From: Termitomyces sp. T153
Taxonomy: Eukaryota; Basidiomycota; Agaricomycetes; Agaricales; Lyophyllaceae
Assembly (NCBI GenBank): GCA_018296165.2
Contig: JACKQL020000205.1
Span: 1-51,551, forward strand
Length of the DNA stretch: 51,551 nucleotides
Reading direction: 5' to 3'
The notes below the pieces were generated by a model, which had not been told where the DNA came from, did no database searches, and worked only from the letters and a program-made list of their open reading frames with translations. A program made the translations under genes and the position numbers. This document shows positions 1 through 11,464 of the stretch, one piece after another. Within the stretch, counting starts at the first letter, position 1. Every line of letters starts with the position of its first letter.

Positions 1-18
1 TCAAAAAAAAAAAAAAAA

Positions 19-120
19 GGTTGGGACCAGGTGTGAGTCACAGTGCAGTTGGAGGAGGGGCAGTGGGGCAAGGTGTTGGGGAGAGTTGAGGAGGCTGAGG
101 ATGGGAGTAGCGCAGGGCAC
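19..120 (-). mobile_element. Fragment of a second family A element
   Basis: This stretch matches the spacer of the family A element at about 1918-2015 of the same window: both contain ggttgggaccaggtgtg followed by a GA/GT-rich run ending near gcggggca or gcgcaggg. It lies directly against the LTR that starts at 121, so copy A1 appears to have inserted into, or recombined with, another copy of its own family. Bases 3-18 are a pure A run at the window edge, which may be a real tract or an assembly edge. Confidence 0.6.
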
Positions 121-1095
121 TGTCAGGTTCTGCTAATAACAGGGGCTCAGCTACACTGGCAAATCCTTACTAGGTGGATATGATGTCCTGCACTTATAAC
201 CTAGCACTCCAGAGTTGGCATGAAGTGGAGAGACTTGCAAGGGGAAGCTAGGGGGAGTGGTCTGAGCAAGTCTGGAGTGGTCTGGGGAAGTCTAAGACTA
301 AGTGTATTAATGTTGGGCTTGGGTGGGCATCAGGAACAAGTTCTTAAGCATGTAAATAGATTGCAGAGTAGACAGAGGCTTTGCTAGGGACAAGGGCAGA
401 GCCAGAGTTTGACAGGGGATCAAGTAAGACTTGATGGGTTTGGGGCCAAGCAAAGAGCAAGGTCTGGAGTTGTTGTAAGAATGTTTGAGGATCATAGCAT
501 GTGTGTAGAGTTTGTACTGACATTGGGGATGGAAGGAACTTAGAGAAACAAAGGAAATATAGACAGTTGAGACAAGACAGAGAAAGAGATAGATTTGAGA
601 CTAAAAATAGAAACAGAGACAGAATGAAATACAAGACACAAGAAACTAGTAAATGCAAGTAATATCAAGACTGGAGTATAAGAAGTTACTCTACAACTTA
701 TATACTGACTACTGGATAGCTCTAGAGGATAGTGGGCATGGCAGCAGGGCTGTGCAAGGTTGATGGGTGTTGGGTATGATTAAGTGGTGATATTCTAATG
801 GGATCAGCTGGGGATGCAGGTCACTCCAGGGTTGTTGTGATGCTTTGGAGCAGGTTGGATGAACCAGGGTAGGGAATTGGAGGCATATGACAGGGTTAGA
901 AATAGCAGGGGAGGGTTCCAGGGGCTTAAGGACTGCAGAGAAGGTGTTGGAGTTGACCAGAGGATTGTTGAGGTATGCTGGAGAAGCATTAGAGTTACCT
1001 GGAGTGGGCATAGAGGGTGGTCGAGGGTTAGGCTGTTGAAAAGGGCTTGAGCAGGTTGGGAACAAGGTCAGGGGTCTAAGGAGCAGATCATAACA
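121..1095 (-). repeat. 3' LTR of A1
   Basis: The minus-strand LTR begins TGTTATGATC at 1095 and ends CAGAACCTGACA at 121, the usual TG...CA termini. It aligns along its length with 10088-11132 and, in the other orientation, with 45476-46494. It is 975 bp against 1045 bp for its partner; the differences are small deletions and many transitions. No CG dinucleotide occurs between 113 and 1021. Confidence 0.9.
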
Positions 1096-1110
1096 TCACC
1101 CCCCTCTCAG
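1096..1110 (-). other. Polypurine tract of A1
   Basis: Read on the minus strand, ctgagaggggggtga directly precedes the 3' LTR. This purine run is where plus-strand DNA synthesis would be primed. The other copy has the equivalent gaagagggggtga before 45476. Confidence 0.75.
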
Positions 1111-1427
1111 CATTGAAACCCTTGAGATGCAGCGCAGTCTGGGAATCAGCAGGCCATGGGAATCAAAGTTGAGTAATATTGATCAGACCACAGCAAAGCA
1201 GGGAATAAAGTCAAAGCATGGCTGCCACTTGTCAGGGGGCCCTTCTCAGGTTGTTAAAGAAGAGCAGATATATCCTGGGGTTTCTAAACTTCCTACAATG
1301 TCCTCCTCTGAGTACTACCCAGTGGCATCCCCTTCTCCCTCTGTGCAGTCCTCCTCCCCTTCCTCCAAGGATTCTAAAAGTCATTAAGGTTGTGGGCACA
1401 TGCAAGTGATGTATTGGAGCCATAAGT

Positions 1428-3002
1428 GTGGTCTTGTTTTCATGCTTTGAAGTGCTAATAGGGGTTTCAACAGAGTTATCTGTGACAGTGGCAGGCTCCT
1501 TAGGGTTGTTGTCAGGTGGGGTCCCAGTGCAGTTAGTGGTGGGAGTGGTTCCTGCCTCACAATCTAGAACCATCCTGGCCTCTAGGATGGTCTGGCCTGT
1601 TCTGTTGGCTTCCAGGATTGTGCAAGTAGAGGTGACACCAGAGCAGTTCACGGCTGCTGTAGGGCAGATGAGGGGTCCTCCAACCCTTGAGTGGTGTCAA
1701 GCAGTGGCCCTGGTGAGTGACAATGGGATTTTTACTTTTTTCTCTAACTACTTATCTTATAGTGTTAGTCCTGTGTTTAACATGGCAAACAGTGTGACTT
1801 CAAGAAGCCTGTGCTGGGGCTCTAGTAGGATACATTGGTGTGCCTTCCATGCCATTCGCAGCACAAGAGGTGCTCCATTACATTGAGTTGGCACACTGCC
1901 TGTGTTGCCATAGAGCAAGGTTGGGACCAGGTGTGGGTCACAGAGCAGATAGAAGAGGAGCAGCAGAGTAGAGTTGAGGGCAGGGTCAAGGGGGTTGAGG
2001 GCAGGGGCAGTGCGGGGCATCCACCAATAAAGGTCAGTCCCCTGTGGGGTGGGCAGAGAGAGAGGGCCCTGCCAGCATATGACAAGGGCAAACAGAAGGC
2101 ATTTACCTCACCAGAGGTGGGACCAAGCAAGTGAGTGCGGGAGGAGCAGGTAATGGTGGGCTCCCAGTCCCATAGTATATTCCCTGACCTCCAGAGCCTC
2201 CATTGAGCAATCCACAGGGAAGTCATGATCAGCTGTGAAGGCCTTCCTGCAGTGTCAGGTGAAGGGGTTGGAGTAGTTGCTGGCAACCTGCAAGGAGGAG
2301 ACCTGCAAGATTGGGGAGGACTAGGACATGATGCAGAGGGAGCAGGATAAGCTGCAGAGGAATAAGAATGTGGCTGTGGGGACTGCCATGGAGCACTTGT
2401 CCCAGCTGCAGGAGTTGCAAGTGAGTTTAAGGTAGCAGGAGACACAGATAGTAGTGGTAGTGCAGCAGTCAGAGGTGTGGAGGGTTTAGTGGGAGCCTAG
2501 TGTAGGGGGGCCCCAGGCAATGGCAGAGAGAGTGTGGAGGTGGGAGGAGTGGCTCACCAACAGGGTGGTGAGGAGTACTCCATGAGTGTTTTCTTCTTCC
2601 ATTCTCCTTTTTCCCCTGAGCTGACCTTGCTTCAGCAGACTGGGCCTGGGAGCACTGCATCCTCCTTGACAGAGCATTGGCAGCACTAGGTTCCATCCAC
2701 AATGGGCTGGCAAGGATGCCTGGGGACCTCCTACCAGAATTGGGACAGGGGGTCATGCAGATGGGGCATCTGCTGGTGGGGCATTGGTAGTGGGCAATGG
2801 CAGATCCTGGGATATGGTGGGAGGTGGTGATGGATGTAGGGGAGCCACTTTCAGAGCACCCAGAGGTCTTGGTGGCAGTGGTGGCTCAGTTGGAGGTGGA
2901 CATGGTGGGGAGGATAGCAGAGGTGGAATCGGAAGGGGAGGAGAAGTAGGGGGTTTTCTTAGTCTTGTCTTCTTGTATTCTGCATTGGCCCTCCCTTTGT
3001 AA
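1428..3002 (+). pseudogene. Antisense accessory gene of family A (copy in A1), decayed
   Basis: The strand opposite to gag-pol holds a decayed spliced gene. An exon reading QVEVTPEQFTAAVGQMRG and then EWCQAVAL ends at a consensus donor (gtgagt, 1713). The intron is 50 nt, contains a ctaac branch-type sequence and ends at 1762. The next exon opens with TGT and carries cysteines at relative positions 1, 4, 11, 27, 30 and 37 (1763-1873), a CX2CX6C..CX2CX6C pattern like fungal Zn2Cys6 clusters. In-frame stops follow. Later segments are Gly- and Glu-rich. The copy in A2 (45138-43555) shows the same exon end, intron length and cysteine spacing, which argues against chance. Function is unknown; DNA or RNA binding is only an inference from the cysteines. 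The outer ends are approximate. Confidence 0.55.
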
Positions 3003-3163
3003 CATTATATAATTACTGTACTTGTACATACAATCATTTTGGAACATCCTGCCTGGATGATTAGACTCTCTTCAGTGTTGAGTGAGGGGGAGTAAATAAG
3101 ACACATAGGGGATACTCATAGGAGTTGAATTCCTGATAAATCCAGAGGCAGGAGTTATGCCCA

Positions 3164-4669
3164 CTAATGCTGTCTGTGTTTGCTAGCCCCAGAGGTCCTA
3201 GGGCTTGGTGGGGTGCCATCAATGAAAGTCCCAGAGTTTGTCAGGGGCTCCATCAAGGTTTTTTTGGAGTTTCCAAGTGTCATTCTCAGGCCTGTAGCCC
3301 TTCTAGTGGACCAAGTATTGGAGTTGGCTGCAGAGCATGTGGGAGTCAAGGATTTGGTTGACCTCATAGTGATATTTGTCCTTGACTTTGATGGGGGGCA
3401 GTCAACTGGGATGTTGCTTGGGAAAGGAGTCCAGAGTGTATCTTTCAAGGAGTCACACATGGAACATGAGGTGGAGACCCTTCAGGCTTGGGGGTAGATT
3501 GAGCTTATAGGCATGTGTGGAGACCTTCCAGAGGACCTTGAAGGGGCCAAAGCATTTGTGATTGAGCTTGATAGAGGGCCTCCAGGTCTTGAGATTTTGT
3601 CAATCAAGCTAGACCAAGGTGCTGGGGGGCCAGTTGGGGGTCAGTTTGTGTCAGGCATTGGCATGCTTAGAGTAGGCTTGATTAGCAGTATTGATCTTGT
3701 CTCAGAGGAACTGGTGAAGGGATCAGAGATCCTTGGCAACTTTGTGGGCAACATGGGAGGGGATATCTTTGAGGAATAGCATAAGCCAGGGGTTACAAAC
3801 TCCAGTGGTGGAATGAGGCATGTTGTTGTAGGTAAACTCAGTGAGGGGGAGTTCTGCACACCAATCATCCTGTAAATAGTTAACATAGAGGCAGAGATAC
3901 TGTTCCAATGTCTGATTTACTCATTCTGTTTGTCTGTCAGTCTCTAGGTGATAGGTGGTGGAGAGATTGGTTTTGATTTTGAGCACCTTGCATAGTGATT
4001 GCCAGAAACAAGATATGAATAGAGGTCTGTAGTTGGAGACAATGTTGTCTGGGAGTCTGTGCTTAGAGAATATGTGTTTGAAAAATAGTTTGGCAAACTC
4101 TAGAGCATTGTCAGTGGTGTGGCAGGGGATAAAGAGGGCTTGTTTAGTGAGGTGGCAAACAATGACAAGGATTGCATTGAAACCTCCAGAGTCGGGGAGT
4201 TTGATGATATGATCCATTGATATTGAAGACCAGGAGTGTTGGCCAATGAGGAGGGGCTTCAATAACCTGTGAGGGCAGTGACAGGGTACCTTGGCCCAGA
4301 GACAAGGTTTGCAGGCCCTTATGTATTGCATGACATCCTTCTTATTCCTGGCCAAAAGTAAGTCTGAGAGATGAGTTGAAGAGTCTTACAAATTCCTGGA
4401 TGTTCCCAGAGCTTGTGGTTATGGTGTTGCCAGAGTATGTCAAGGCAAATAGACTTGTGGTCTGGAGCATAAATTTGTCCTTTCTGGAGCAGGAGGTGGT
4501 GGTCTGGAGACAGTGTGAAGGGGTTTTCAGTGTTCAACTTGTTGATGGAATTGTTGTGGGGGTCATGCTGAGTGAAGAAAGGGTCTGGGGGTGAGTTTCT
4601 GATTTGATGGAAGATCCCTTCTTCATTTAAAATCAGCACAGCACATAGATGTTTGGAGGGGATTACCAC
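3164..4669 (-). pseudogene. Integrase and chromodomain of A1
   Basis: On the minus strand the integrase reads from an HHCC-type N-terminus (HPGICKTLQLISQTYFWPG, then CKPCLWAK) into the catalytic core. The first core Asp is present in SISMDHI. The second lies in a degraded IVSNYRPLF, where Asn replaces the Asp usual in this family. The Glu is present in ETDRQTE. A GPY/F-type linker follows, and a chromodomain is recognisable in a shifted frame near 3265-3345 (QYLVHW.GY.PENDTWK type). The chromodomain would bind modified histones and target integration. Stops and frame changes break the chain into pieces, the largest intact one covering 3921-4355. The Asp to Asn change alone should abolish strand transfer. 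Confidence 0.85.
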
Positions 4670-6178
4670 TCAATGGTTGAACATGTTCCATTTGGCTTCA
4701 GACAATTTTTTTGGATATATGTCAGACCTCTGTGAGAGCATTGGGCTTTGCACTGAGTTGTCCAGGGCAATAGTGGATGGTGAAGTTGTACTCCAAAAGG
4801 GTTTCAGACTATTGAGCTTGGCAGTGGCTGAGTTGCTTTGTGGTTGTAAAGTATTGCAGGTTGTTATGGTTGGAGTAGACTTGGATGTGGTGTGGGGATC
4901 CCTCAAGGTAGGCCTGCCACTGATGAAAGGCTTCAACAATCATGAGGAGTTCCTTGTTGTAGATGTTATAGTTGAGCTCTGTGGGGATCATTGATGGGTG
5001 TAGAAGGCAACAGGGCAGAGGTCCTTTCTTCTAGAGTCCAACTGGGAGAGTATTTTGGTAATGGCATAGTCAGAGGCATTGTATTCAAGCATAATCAGCA
5101 GGGAGGAGTTGAAATGGTGGATCACTGGGGCAGAGGTGAAGGCCTTTCTGAGGAGGAGGAACACACTCTGGCATTTGCTGTTCCAGTCCCACAGAGTGTC
5201 CTTCTGCATAAGTCAGCTGAGGGGTTTGGTGATTTCAGAGTAATTGTTGATGAATCAGCAATAAAAGTTAGCAAAACCCAGGAATGACTATACCTCTTTG
5301 ATGTTCTTCAGCAGGGACCAATTCAGTATAGCTTTGACCTTAGCAGGGTCCATGTGCACACCATTGGGAGTAACAATGACTCCAGGGTATTTGACCTCCA
5401 CCATGTGAAAGGAGCATTTTTCAGGTTTGGCATGGAGGTGGTACTCCTGGAGTCATTCTAAGACACAGCAGATGTGCTCTGGATGCTCCTCCATCAAATT
5501 CAAGTAGATCAAAATGTTGTCCAGATACATGATGATGAAAATGTCATTCATATTGTGGAAGATGTCATTCATGAAGTACTGGAAAGTGGTGGCAGAGTTA
5601 GTCATTCCAAAGGGCATTACAAGGTACTCAAAGAGGCCATAGCAGGTGTGAAAGGCAGTCTTCCATTCATGTCCTGGAGCTATCTGGACATTATTGTAGC
5701 TGGAGCAGAGGTCTATCTTTGTGTAGATCTTGGTGCTGCAGAGGTGGTCAATGAGATCTCTGATCAGGGGGAGGGGGTACCAGTTCTTTTTGGTGACTTT
5801 GTTGAGTCCCCAATAATTTACACAGAGTTGGAGTGATCCATCCTTCTTCTTGGTGAACAAGACTGGAGCGCTGGTGGCAGAGATTGACAGGCATATGAAG
5901 CCCTTGCCAAGCATGTTGTTGAGGTACTCCTTCAGGGCTTAGAGCTCAATCTCAGACATGTTGTAGATCTTGCCAAATGGGGGCAAGGTGCCTTCTTTGA
6001 GGTCGATCTTATGATTGTAGGAGTGGTGCAGAGAAAGTTCTTTGGCACTCCCTTCAGAGAATACATCAGTGAATTCATGATACTCTAGAGGAACTACTTT
6101 GGATAGGATCTGTTCCTCTGTTTTGCACTCCAGCATGGTGGTTTCTGCATAGAGGTGCTCCTCCAGTAGGGCTGGCAT
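4670..6178 (-). pseudogene. Reverse transcriptase and RNase H of A1
   Basis: Reverse transcriptase blocks are clear on the minus strand: LFTKKKDGSLQLCVNYW, GLNKVTKKNWYPLPLIRDL, then YGLFEYLVMPFGMTNSATTF. The active-site box reads YLDN near 5514-5530 where the family has YLDD, so the second catalytic Asp has become Asn (a GAC to AAC transition). RNase H follows as YNASDYAITKILSQLDS and YNIYNKELLMIVEAF. Stops separate the segments. The domain order matches A2 (29297-30213 and 41433 onward), whose box is still YLDD. Confidence 0.9.
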
Positions 6179-6579
6179 GATTTGTAACTGGAAGGTGGGG
6201 GTGCCATCTTATAGGATGTGTGCAAAAGGAACAGCACTGATGATTTTGATATTGAGGTTTCTGGAGTTGATGGGAGTGGACAATGGGGCAGTAGCAGTCA
6301 AGTCCAAAGTGGTGGTGGGGTTGGCCAGAGGGGTTGAGCATTGCTGCTTGGAGTACTGCAGGCCTTTGTATTGATTCCAAAGTAGGTTGGAGGGCAGCTA
6401 TTATAATTTTATCAAGGGTGACTGAGGCAGAGTTGTATGTTCTTCACCTTCTAGGTCACTGCCAGAGGTGGAGGGGCTTTGAGTTGCTCTGGAGGTGTTG
6501 GCACTGGAGTTGGAGCCATCGGAGTCTAAGATAGACTGGAGGCAGAAGGGGATGGTGGCTGCTAGACTTGCTTTGGGGC

Positions 6580-7380
6580 CAGGAAATTAAATGGTGAGGT
6601 TCTTCCAGTTAATGTTGGGGTTGATGTCTTGCAGCCATGGGAGTCCAAGCACAATCAGAGTCAATGGGGGGAGTTGGATGATGAGGAGCTGGGCCTAGAA
6701 TTGCAGATCATTGTTGAGAGTGAGAGTGTTGTCATGGTATTGAGTGATACCTGTAGTGGTGGGCTTCTATCAAAGAGTTGAAGCTCAAGGCATTTGTTGA
6801 GGTCATTGTGTCAGAGGTTGAGTTCACTGCTGACAAAGGTATCAGAGATGCCACTGTCAACAAGGGTGGGGAGTACTTTAGGCAAGCCATCAAGTTGGAC
6901 ATTGATGACAAACAACCATGTGGACCTAGAGCAGAGCTGCAGGAGAGTCTGAAAATAGTTGATTATGGCCTTGGGGTTCTCAAAGGAGGGTGAGACATTG
7001 AAGGGCACTAGTCCAGAGTTGGTGGGATTGTCCTGGTCAAGGTGGAGAGTGAGGCTGGGCCAGTCGATGTGAGAGTTGGTGGAGTGGAGCCAGAAAAAGT
7101 CTAAGATGATAGGAGCAGAGGAGTGTAGTTTTATGATGAGTAGCCAAAGTTCTTGTTGTTGTCTATTGGCAAATATCATAGTTGTTTCTAGGCAGTGTGT
7201 AATGTCTTCAGCAGGGGTGGGGTCACAATCAAAGAGCTTGAAGGGGATTGGAGTGGAGAGGCATTAGAAGTGGTGGGGAATGAGTGCCACTAGCAATTCA
7301 TTGAAGAAGTTATCTGTGGCACTGCTATCAACTAGTGTGGGAATGGAGTGGTCAGAGAAGGAGAGAGTGGTGCAAAGGAG
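6580..7380 (-). pseudogene. Tandem pair of retropepsin domains of A1
   Basis: Two aspartic protease domains lie head to tail in one minus-strand frame. Domain 1 has the active site TLVDSSATDNF (Asp codon 7329-7327) and ends with SAPIILDFFWL and IDWPSLTLHL. Domain 2 has TLVDSGISDTF (Asp codon 6858-6856) and ends with LIVLGLPWLQ and INWKNLTI. So each half repeats the order D-S-x-x-x-D, [IV]-L-x-F/L-x-W-L, I-[DN]-W. The two active sites are 157 codons apart. Retropepsins normally work as homodimers, so a linked pair could fold as a single-chain dimer, but that is inference. Stops interrupt the frame, including one between the domains. Confidence 0.75.
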
Positions 7381-7592
7381 AAGGGTGGTAGAGGAGTGGG
7401 AGGGGAGGTGTGCTGGGAGGTTGTCCATGGCAAGTACTATTGCACACAGAAGTGTGGCTAGGGAGGAGAAGATGTCAGGGTCTAGTCTGCAGTCTAGTGC
7501 ATTTTCAAGACCTAAACTGCCAACTCATTTTTTGTAAACTAGTAATCACAGTCTTCTCTGTTGATCATCCACATGGCATGTTCCATCACCTG

Positions 7593-9978
7593 TCATTTAG
7601 GACAACTGCAAATAAAGTGTTCCTGCTCACCACATAGGATGCATGTGCCTTCTTTCTGTTGTTTCTCCTGAGTTTCCTCTGGTATGTCAATCCACAGCCT
7701 ATTCCAAATCTTGTTTGCACATAGGGCCTCTTGGCCATTGGCAGAGTCCAGAATGTTGTCATGGTTATTGGGGTTGGCATCCTGGGGTTCCAAGGCCTCC
7801 TGGAGGTTGGCAGCATTGAGCTGAGCAGGGGGGTGCTGTCCTAGGGGTTGATTAGTGCTGAAAGGTTCCCAGCCTGAAGGGAAATGAAGTGCAGAATTGG
7901 CGGAGTTGGTGGGGATTGAAAGTCAAGTGCTGTTGGTTGCTCTGGCCTGCCAGTTGGTGTTGCTGGAGGTGTTCCACAAAGTCTGGAGTGCCATGTTCTC
8001 ACTTCAGTCTTCTCAGTAACATTGGTTAACCTGGGTAAAAGTGCCTTGTACCTGTCGTAGGTGGTTTGCTTGGGTGTGAGGCAGAGGATGTCCTTGATCC
8101 ATTGAGGCAGGGCACAATGGAGGGTGAAGCAAAGAGTGTTGTAGTTCCACTCAGTTTTGTAGGCTTCTTATTCAAATTATATGATGAAGATCATGAAATG
8201 TTTGTTGTCACACATCCAGAGGTTGAAGAGGTTTTCCTCTGCCTCTGCTATGGTGTCAAAGATGCCAAACTTACTCAAGAATTCCTGAGTGAAGGCAAGC
8301 CAATTGGAGAGCACAGGGTTGTTGGGATCAAACTAGAGTAGTATGGTATAATGATCAAAGGCAATCCTCTGCAAATATGCAGCCATTCAGCAGCTAGAGG
8401 CCACTTCAAAGTGACACAGCAAAGGCCACTCATGAGCTTTCAGGCTAGAAGGTAATGAGCTTAGCTTGGAACATCATTAGACACTGGGTTAGAAAGATGT
8501 GCTACTTCCAGGGATTGTGTCCTGTGAAGGGTTCAGGCTTCTAAATGTCAAGTTTTCCTTCCTAAGCCAGTGCATTGCAAGTGTTGTTCTGGGTGTTTTG
8601 GGTTTGGGGCAGGGGTCCAGTGTTGTAGTAGTAGTAGTAGTTGTTTCTGTTGCTGCACTGGAGGGGAAAGTTGTTCATAGCCAGGCCCCATCCTCCAGGT
8701 AGTCCACTGTTGGAAGGTCTGCCACTGAGGGGTTGCCCCACATTACCCAGGGGAGGCCCAGGAGCCCATTGAGGAGGAGGGGGTCCTCCAGGAGTGGGGG
8801 GTTCAAAGTAGTTGACATTAGCAGGAGAGTTGGGCATTGGGACTAGTGGGGGGCAAAGAGGATTAGTGGGGAAAGGGAGTCAGGGTGCTCCAGGACCCAT
8901 GAGCTATCTTAGAGGGGCTGTGACATTCTGGCAGGGTAGAGGCATATTGGTACTATAGGAGGCATGAAGGTCAAAATGAGAGAGTCTGTCTTGTGGAGAG
9001 CCATTGCACAGGGTGGGCTCATCAGCAGGATTATTAGGCTTGTTGATGTAGGAGAGAGTCCAGTTGTCATCATCGACATGTGGGGGTGGCCATTGCATAC
9101 AGTATTCAGGGGTGGTGGGCTGATCCCAGGTGCAGAAGGTGCTGGGGATGGAGTTGGCCTGGGAGTAAGCAGAGAGGGCCAAGGTGTGGGTGGCAGGTTG
9201 GTCAAACAATCCCCCTGCAGAGTTGAGGTTCCTCAAGATGCTGGAGGCCACATTGAGTTCTTTCTACTGGTGAGAAATAGGAGGCAGAGCTTCACTATGT
9301 GTCCTCACAGGTTCCTTGCATTGCACATAAAAGGAGCAGAAGGGGTCCAGAGGGTCTTTGAATAGGTGGGGGTTTGGACTAGTGTGGATTTCCTTGACCA
9401 ATGTGCAGAGCTCATTCCATAAGTTAGCATTGATGCCCAGGGTGCCTTGTGTTGTTTCTAGGAGATTTCCTTGCAAATAGTGTTCTTAGAGGTTGAGGAG
9501 TCAATCTGCCCAAACTTCTAAAGTTGCTGGAGTGTCAGGGTAGCCTAAGTTGATAAGGAGAGTATGAGTGTGTCTGGCAAATTCTGTAGGAGAGAGGCAG
9601 AGGAAATGGAGGACTTCATCATGCTGTCAGATGTAGGCTTTGACCCTTTGCTGTCTGGGGGAAGGGGGAATTTGAGCAGGGAGTGGCAGACAAGGAGGAG
9701 AATAATTATCTAAGTGCTCCAGAAGGGCTGGAGCTGCAATAGGGACTGGGTATGTGTAGTAGTGGGCAGAGGGAAGGTAGCAGGGTTAGGAGGTGCTGCA
9801 GAGTATCCTCTGGGGTACATGTGGGGATTGTTACTATTGGCAGGAAATGCTGGAGGGCAGTGCCAGCCCAGAAGAATTCCTTAGCTGATGGAGGGTGTGT
9901 AGAACACTTGGTTGGGGTCAGGAGTCCAGTGGTAGGAAATGTACTGATCCATAGGGGGGCCTGAGTAGAACAGGGCAT
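7593..9978 (-). pseudogene. Gag of A1 with CCHC zinc knuckle
   Basis: The segment upstream of the protease on the minus strand ends in a nucleocapsid knuckle CILCGEQEHFICSC (CX2CX4HX4C, near 7600-7650), which would bind the element's RNA. Upstream lie a capsid-like region in several broken frames and a Pro/Gly/Asn-rich linker (PPTPGGPPPPQWAPGPP, and a Tyr run from a tandem TAG/CTA tract near 8630). The N-terminal part near 9706-10117 reads DQYISYHWTPDPNQVFY. The start codon is unclear because of stops and frameshifts. The assignment rests on position and the knuckle; the capsid part is not recognised by motif. Confidence 0.7.
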
Positions 9979-10087
9979 AAGGATTTTTAAGGACTGGCTG
10001 ACTATAGATGTCAGTTAGGTAGCTGGTGGAGTTGTATGTGGGGTTATATGCAGACATCAAGAACAGAGTAAGGGGGAGTCTTGATAT

Positions 10088-11132
10088 TATAAGGTTCCAC
10101 TGATGACAGGAGCTCAACTACACTGGCAAATCCTTACTAGGCAGATGTGATGTCCTGCACTTATAATCTAACACTTTGGAGGTGATGCAGAGTGGAGAGA
10201 CTTGTGAGGGGAAGCTAAAGGAAGCAGTCCAAGCAAGTCTGGAGTGGTCCAGAGAAGTCTAAGACCAAGTGTATTAATGTTGGGCTTGGGTAGATGTTAG
10301 GAACAAGTTCTTAAGTGTGTAAATAGATTGCAGGGTAGACAGAGGCTTTGCTAGGGACAAGGGTGGAGCCAGAGTTTGACAGGGGATCAAGTAAGACTTG
10401 ATGGGTTTGGGGCTGAGCAAAGAGTGAGGTCCAGAGTTGTCATAAGAATGTTTGGGGATCATAGCACATGTGTGGGTTATACTGACATTGGGAATGGAAG
10501 GGACTTAGAGAAACAAGGAAATATAGACAGTTGAGAAGAGATGGAGATAGAGCAAGACAAGACAGAGAAAGAGATAGATTCAATACTAAAAATAGAAACA
10601 GAGACAGAACAAAACACAAGACACAAGAAACCAGTAAATGCAAGTAATATCAAGACTGGAGTATGAGGAGTTACTCTACAACTTATATACTGACTACTGG
10701 ATAGCTCCAGAGAACAGTGGGCATGGCAGCAGGACTCAATGAGGCTGCATGGGGTTAATGGGTGTTGGGTACAATCAAGGGGTGGGCCACAGTGGTATTC
10801 TGATGGGATCAGCTGGGGATGTGGGCCACTCTGGGGTCATTGTGATGCTTCAGGGCAGGTCAGAAAGTCAGGGTAGGGGGGTGGGAGGCATATGACGGGG
10901 TTGGGAACAGTGGGGGAGGGTTCCAGGGACTTGGGGGGAGTGTCAATGACTGCAGAGAAGGTGTCAGAGTTGGCCAGGAAATCATTGGGGTTTGCCAGGG
11001 AGTGTCAGAGTTACCCAGAGTGGGCACAGAGGGTGGGCAAGGGTTGGAGAAGTTTGGTGGGGTGTTGGGAAGGACTCTGGGGGAATGAAGGGCTGGGAGT
11101 GATGGCAGGGGTTTGGGGAGCAGGTCATGACA
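10088..11132 (-). repeat. 5' LTR of A1
   Basis: This is the partner of 121-1095, 1045 bp, starting TGTCATGACC on the minus strand. The inner end reads TATA where the 3' LTR has TGTC on the plus strand, so the terminal dinucleotide has mutated. It contains the same TATA-like tatataagttg segment as the other LTRs. A surviving CG (catatgacgg near 10897) is CA in the other LTR, a direct example of CpG loss. I could not recognise a primer-binding site next to it. Confidence 0.88.
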
Positions 11133-11461
11133 CCTTTGATCAGGAGTCTTTGCACATGGCCAACTTTATGTTGCATTTTCTCAGTGCACATCAGGAGATT
11201 GTATCAAAGTGATTTTAGACCCAGAAAACACATCAAGAAAGACTGCAAATATTGTCTATCAAGAAATACTAAATGGTTTACAAATGTAAGTGTGACAGTT
11301 TGAATAATTGCTTGGTTAGTACTGACTTTTATAATTTTCAGCATTCCTAATATATACCAGTGGACATTGTAGTATTTTGTTGATAATGTAATATAGATAC
11401 ATGATTGGTTTATGCATGAAATCTCAGTGTTTGAATTGTAAGAGAAAAGCAACACTTAGTC
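11133..11461. other. No gene seen; AT-rich flank of A1
   Basis: About 330 bp of AT-rich sequence between the A1 LTR and the minisatellite. No frame, repeat or motif stands out. It is CpG-poor like the element and may be remnant transposon, but nothing proves it. Confidence 0.4.
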
Positions 11462-11464
11462 AAC

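Larger units (their letters stand above)
121..11132 (-). mobile_element. Ty3/gypsy chromovirus, family A copy 1 (A1), degenerate
   Basis: This is a full-length LTR retrotransposon on the minus strand. Read on that strand the order is 5' LTR (11132-10088), Gag, a double retropepsin, reverse transcriptase, RNase H, integrase, chromodomain, a roughly 2-kb spacer holding an antisense gene, a polypurine tract and the 3' LTR (1095-121). The domain order and the chromodomain place it in the chromovirus branch of Ty3/gypsy. Every domain is crossed by stops and frame changes, and catalytic residues are lost, so it cannot be autonomous. The bases next to the two LTRs (gcac on the left, cctt on the right) do not match, so no target duplication is visible. 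CpG is almost absent. Confidence 0.9.

Noticed and set aside
1..11132. Many open frames on the plus strand of A1 opposite gag-pol (outside 1428-3002)
   Set aside because: They mirror real minus-strand domains and have no start context, splice pattern or conserved motif. CpG loss also removes stops on one strand by chance.
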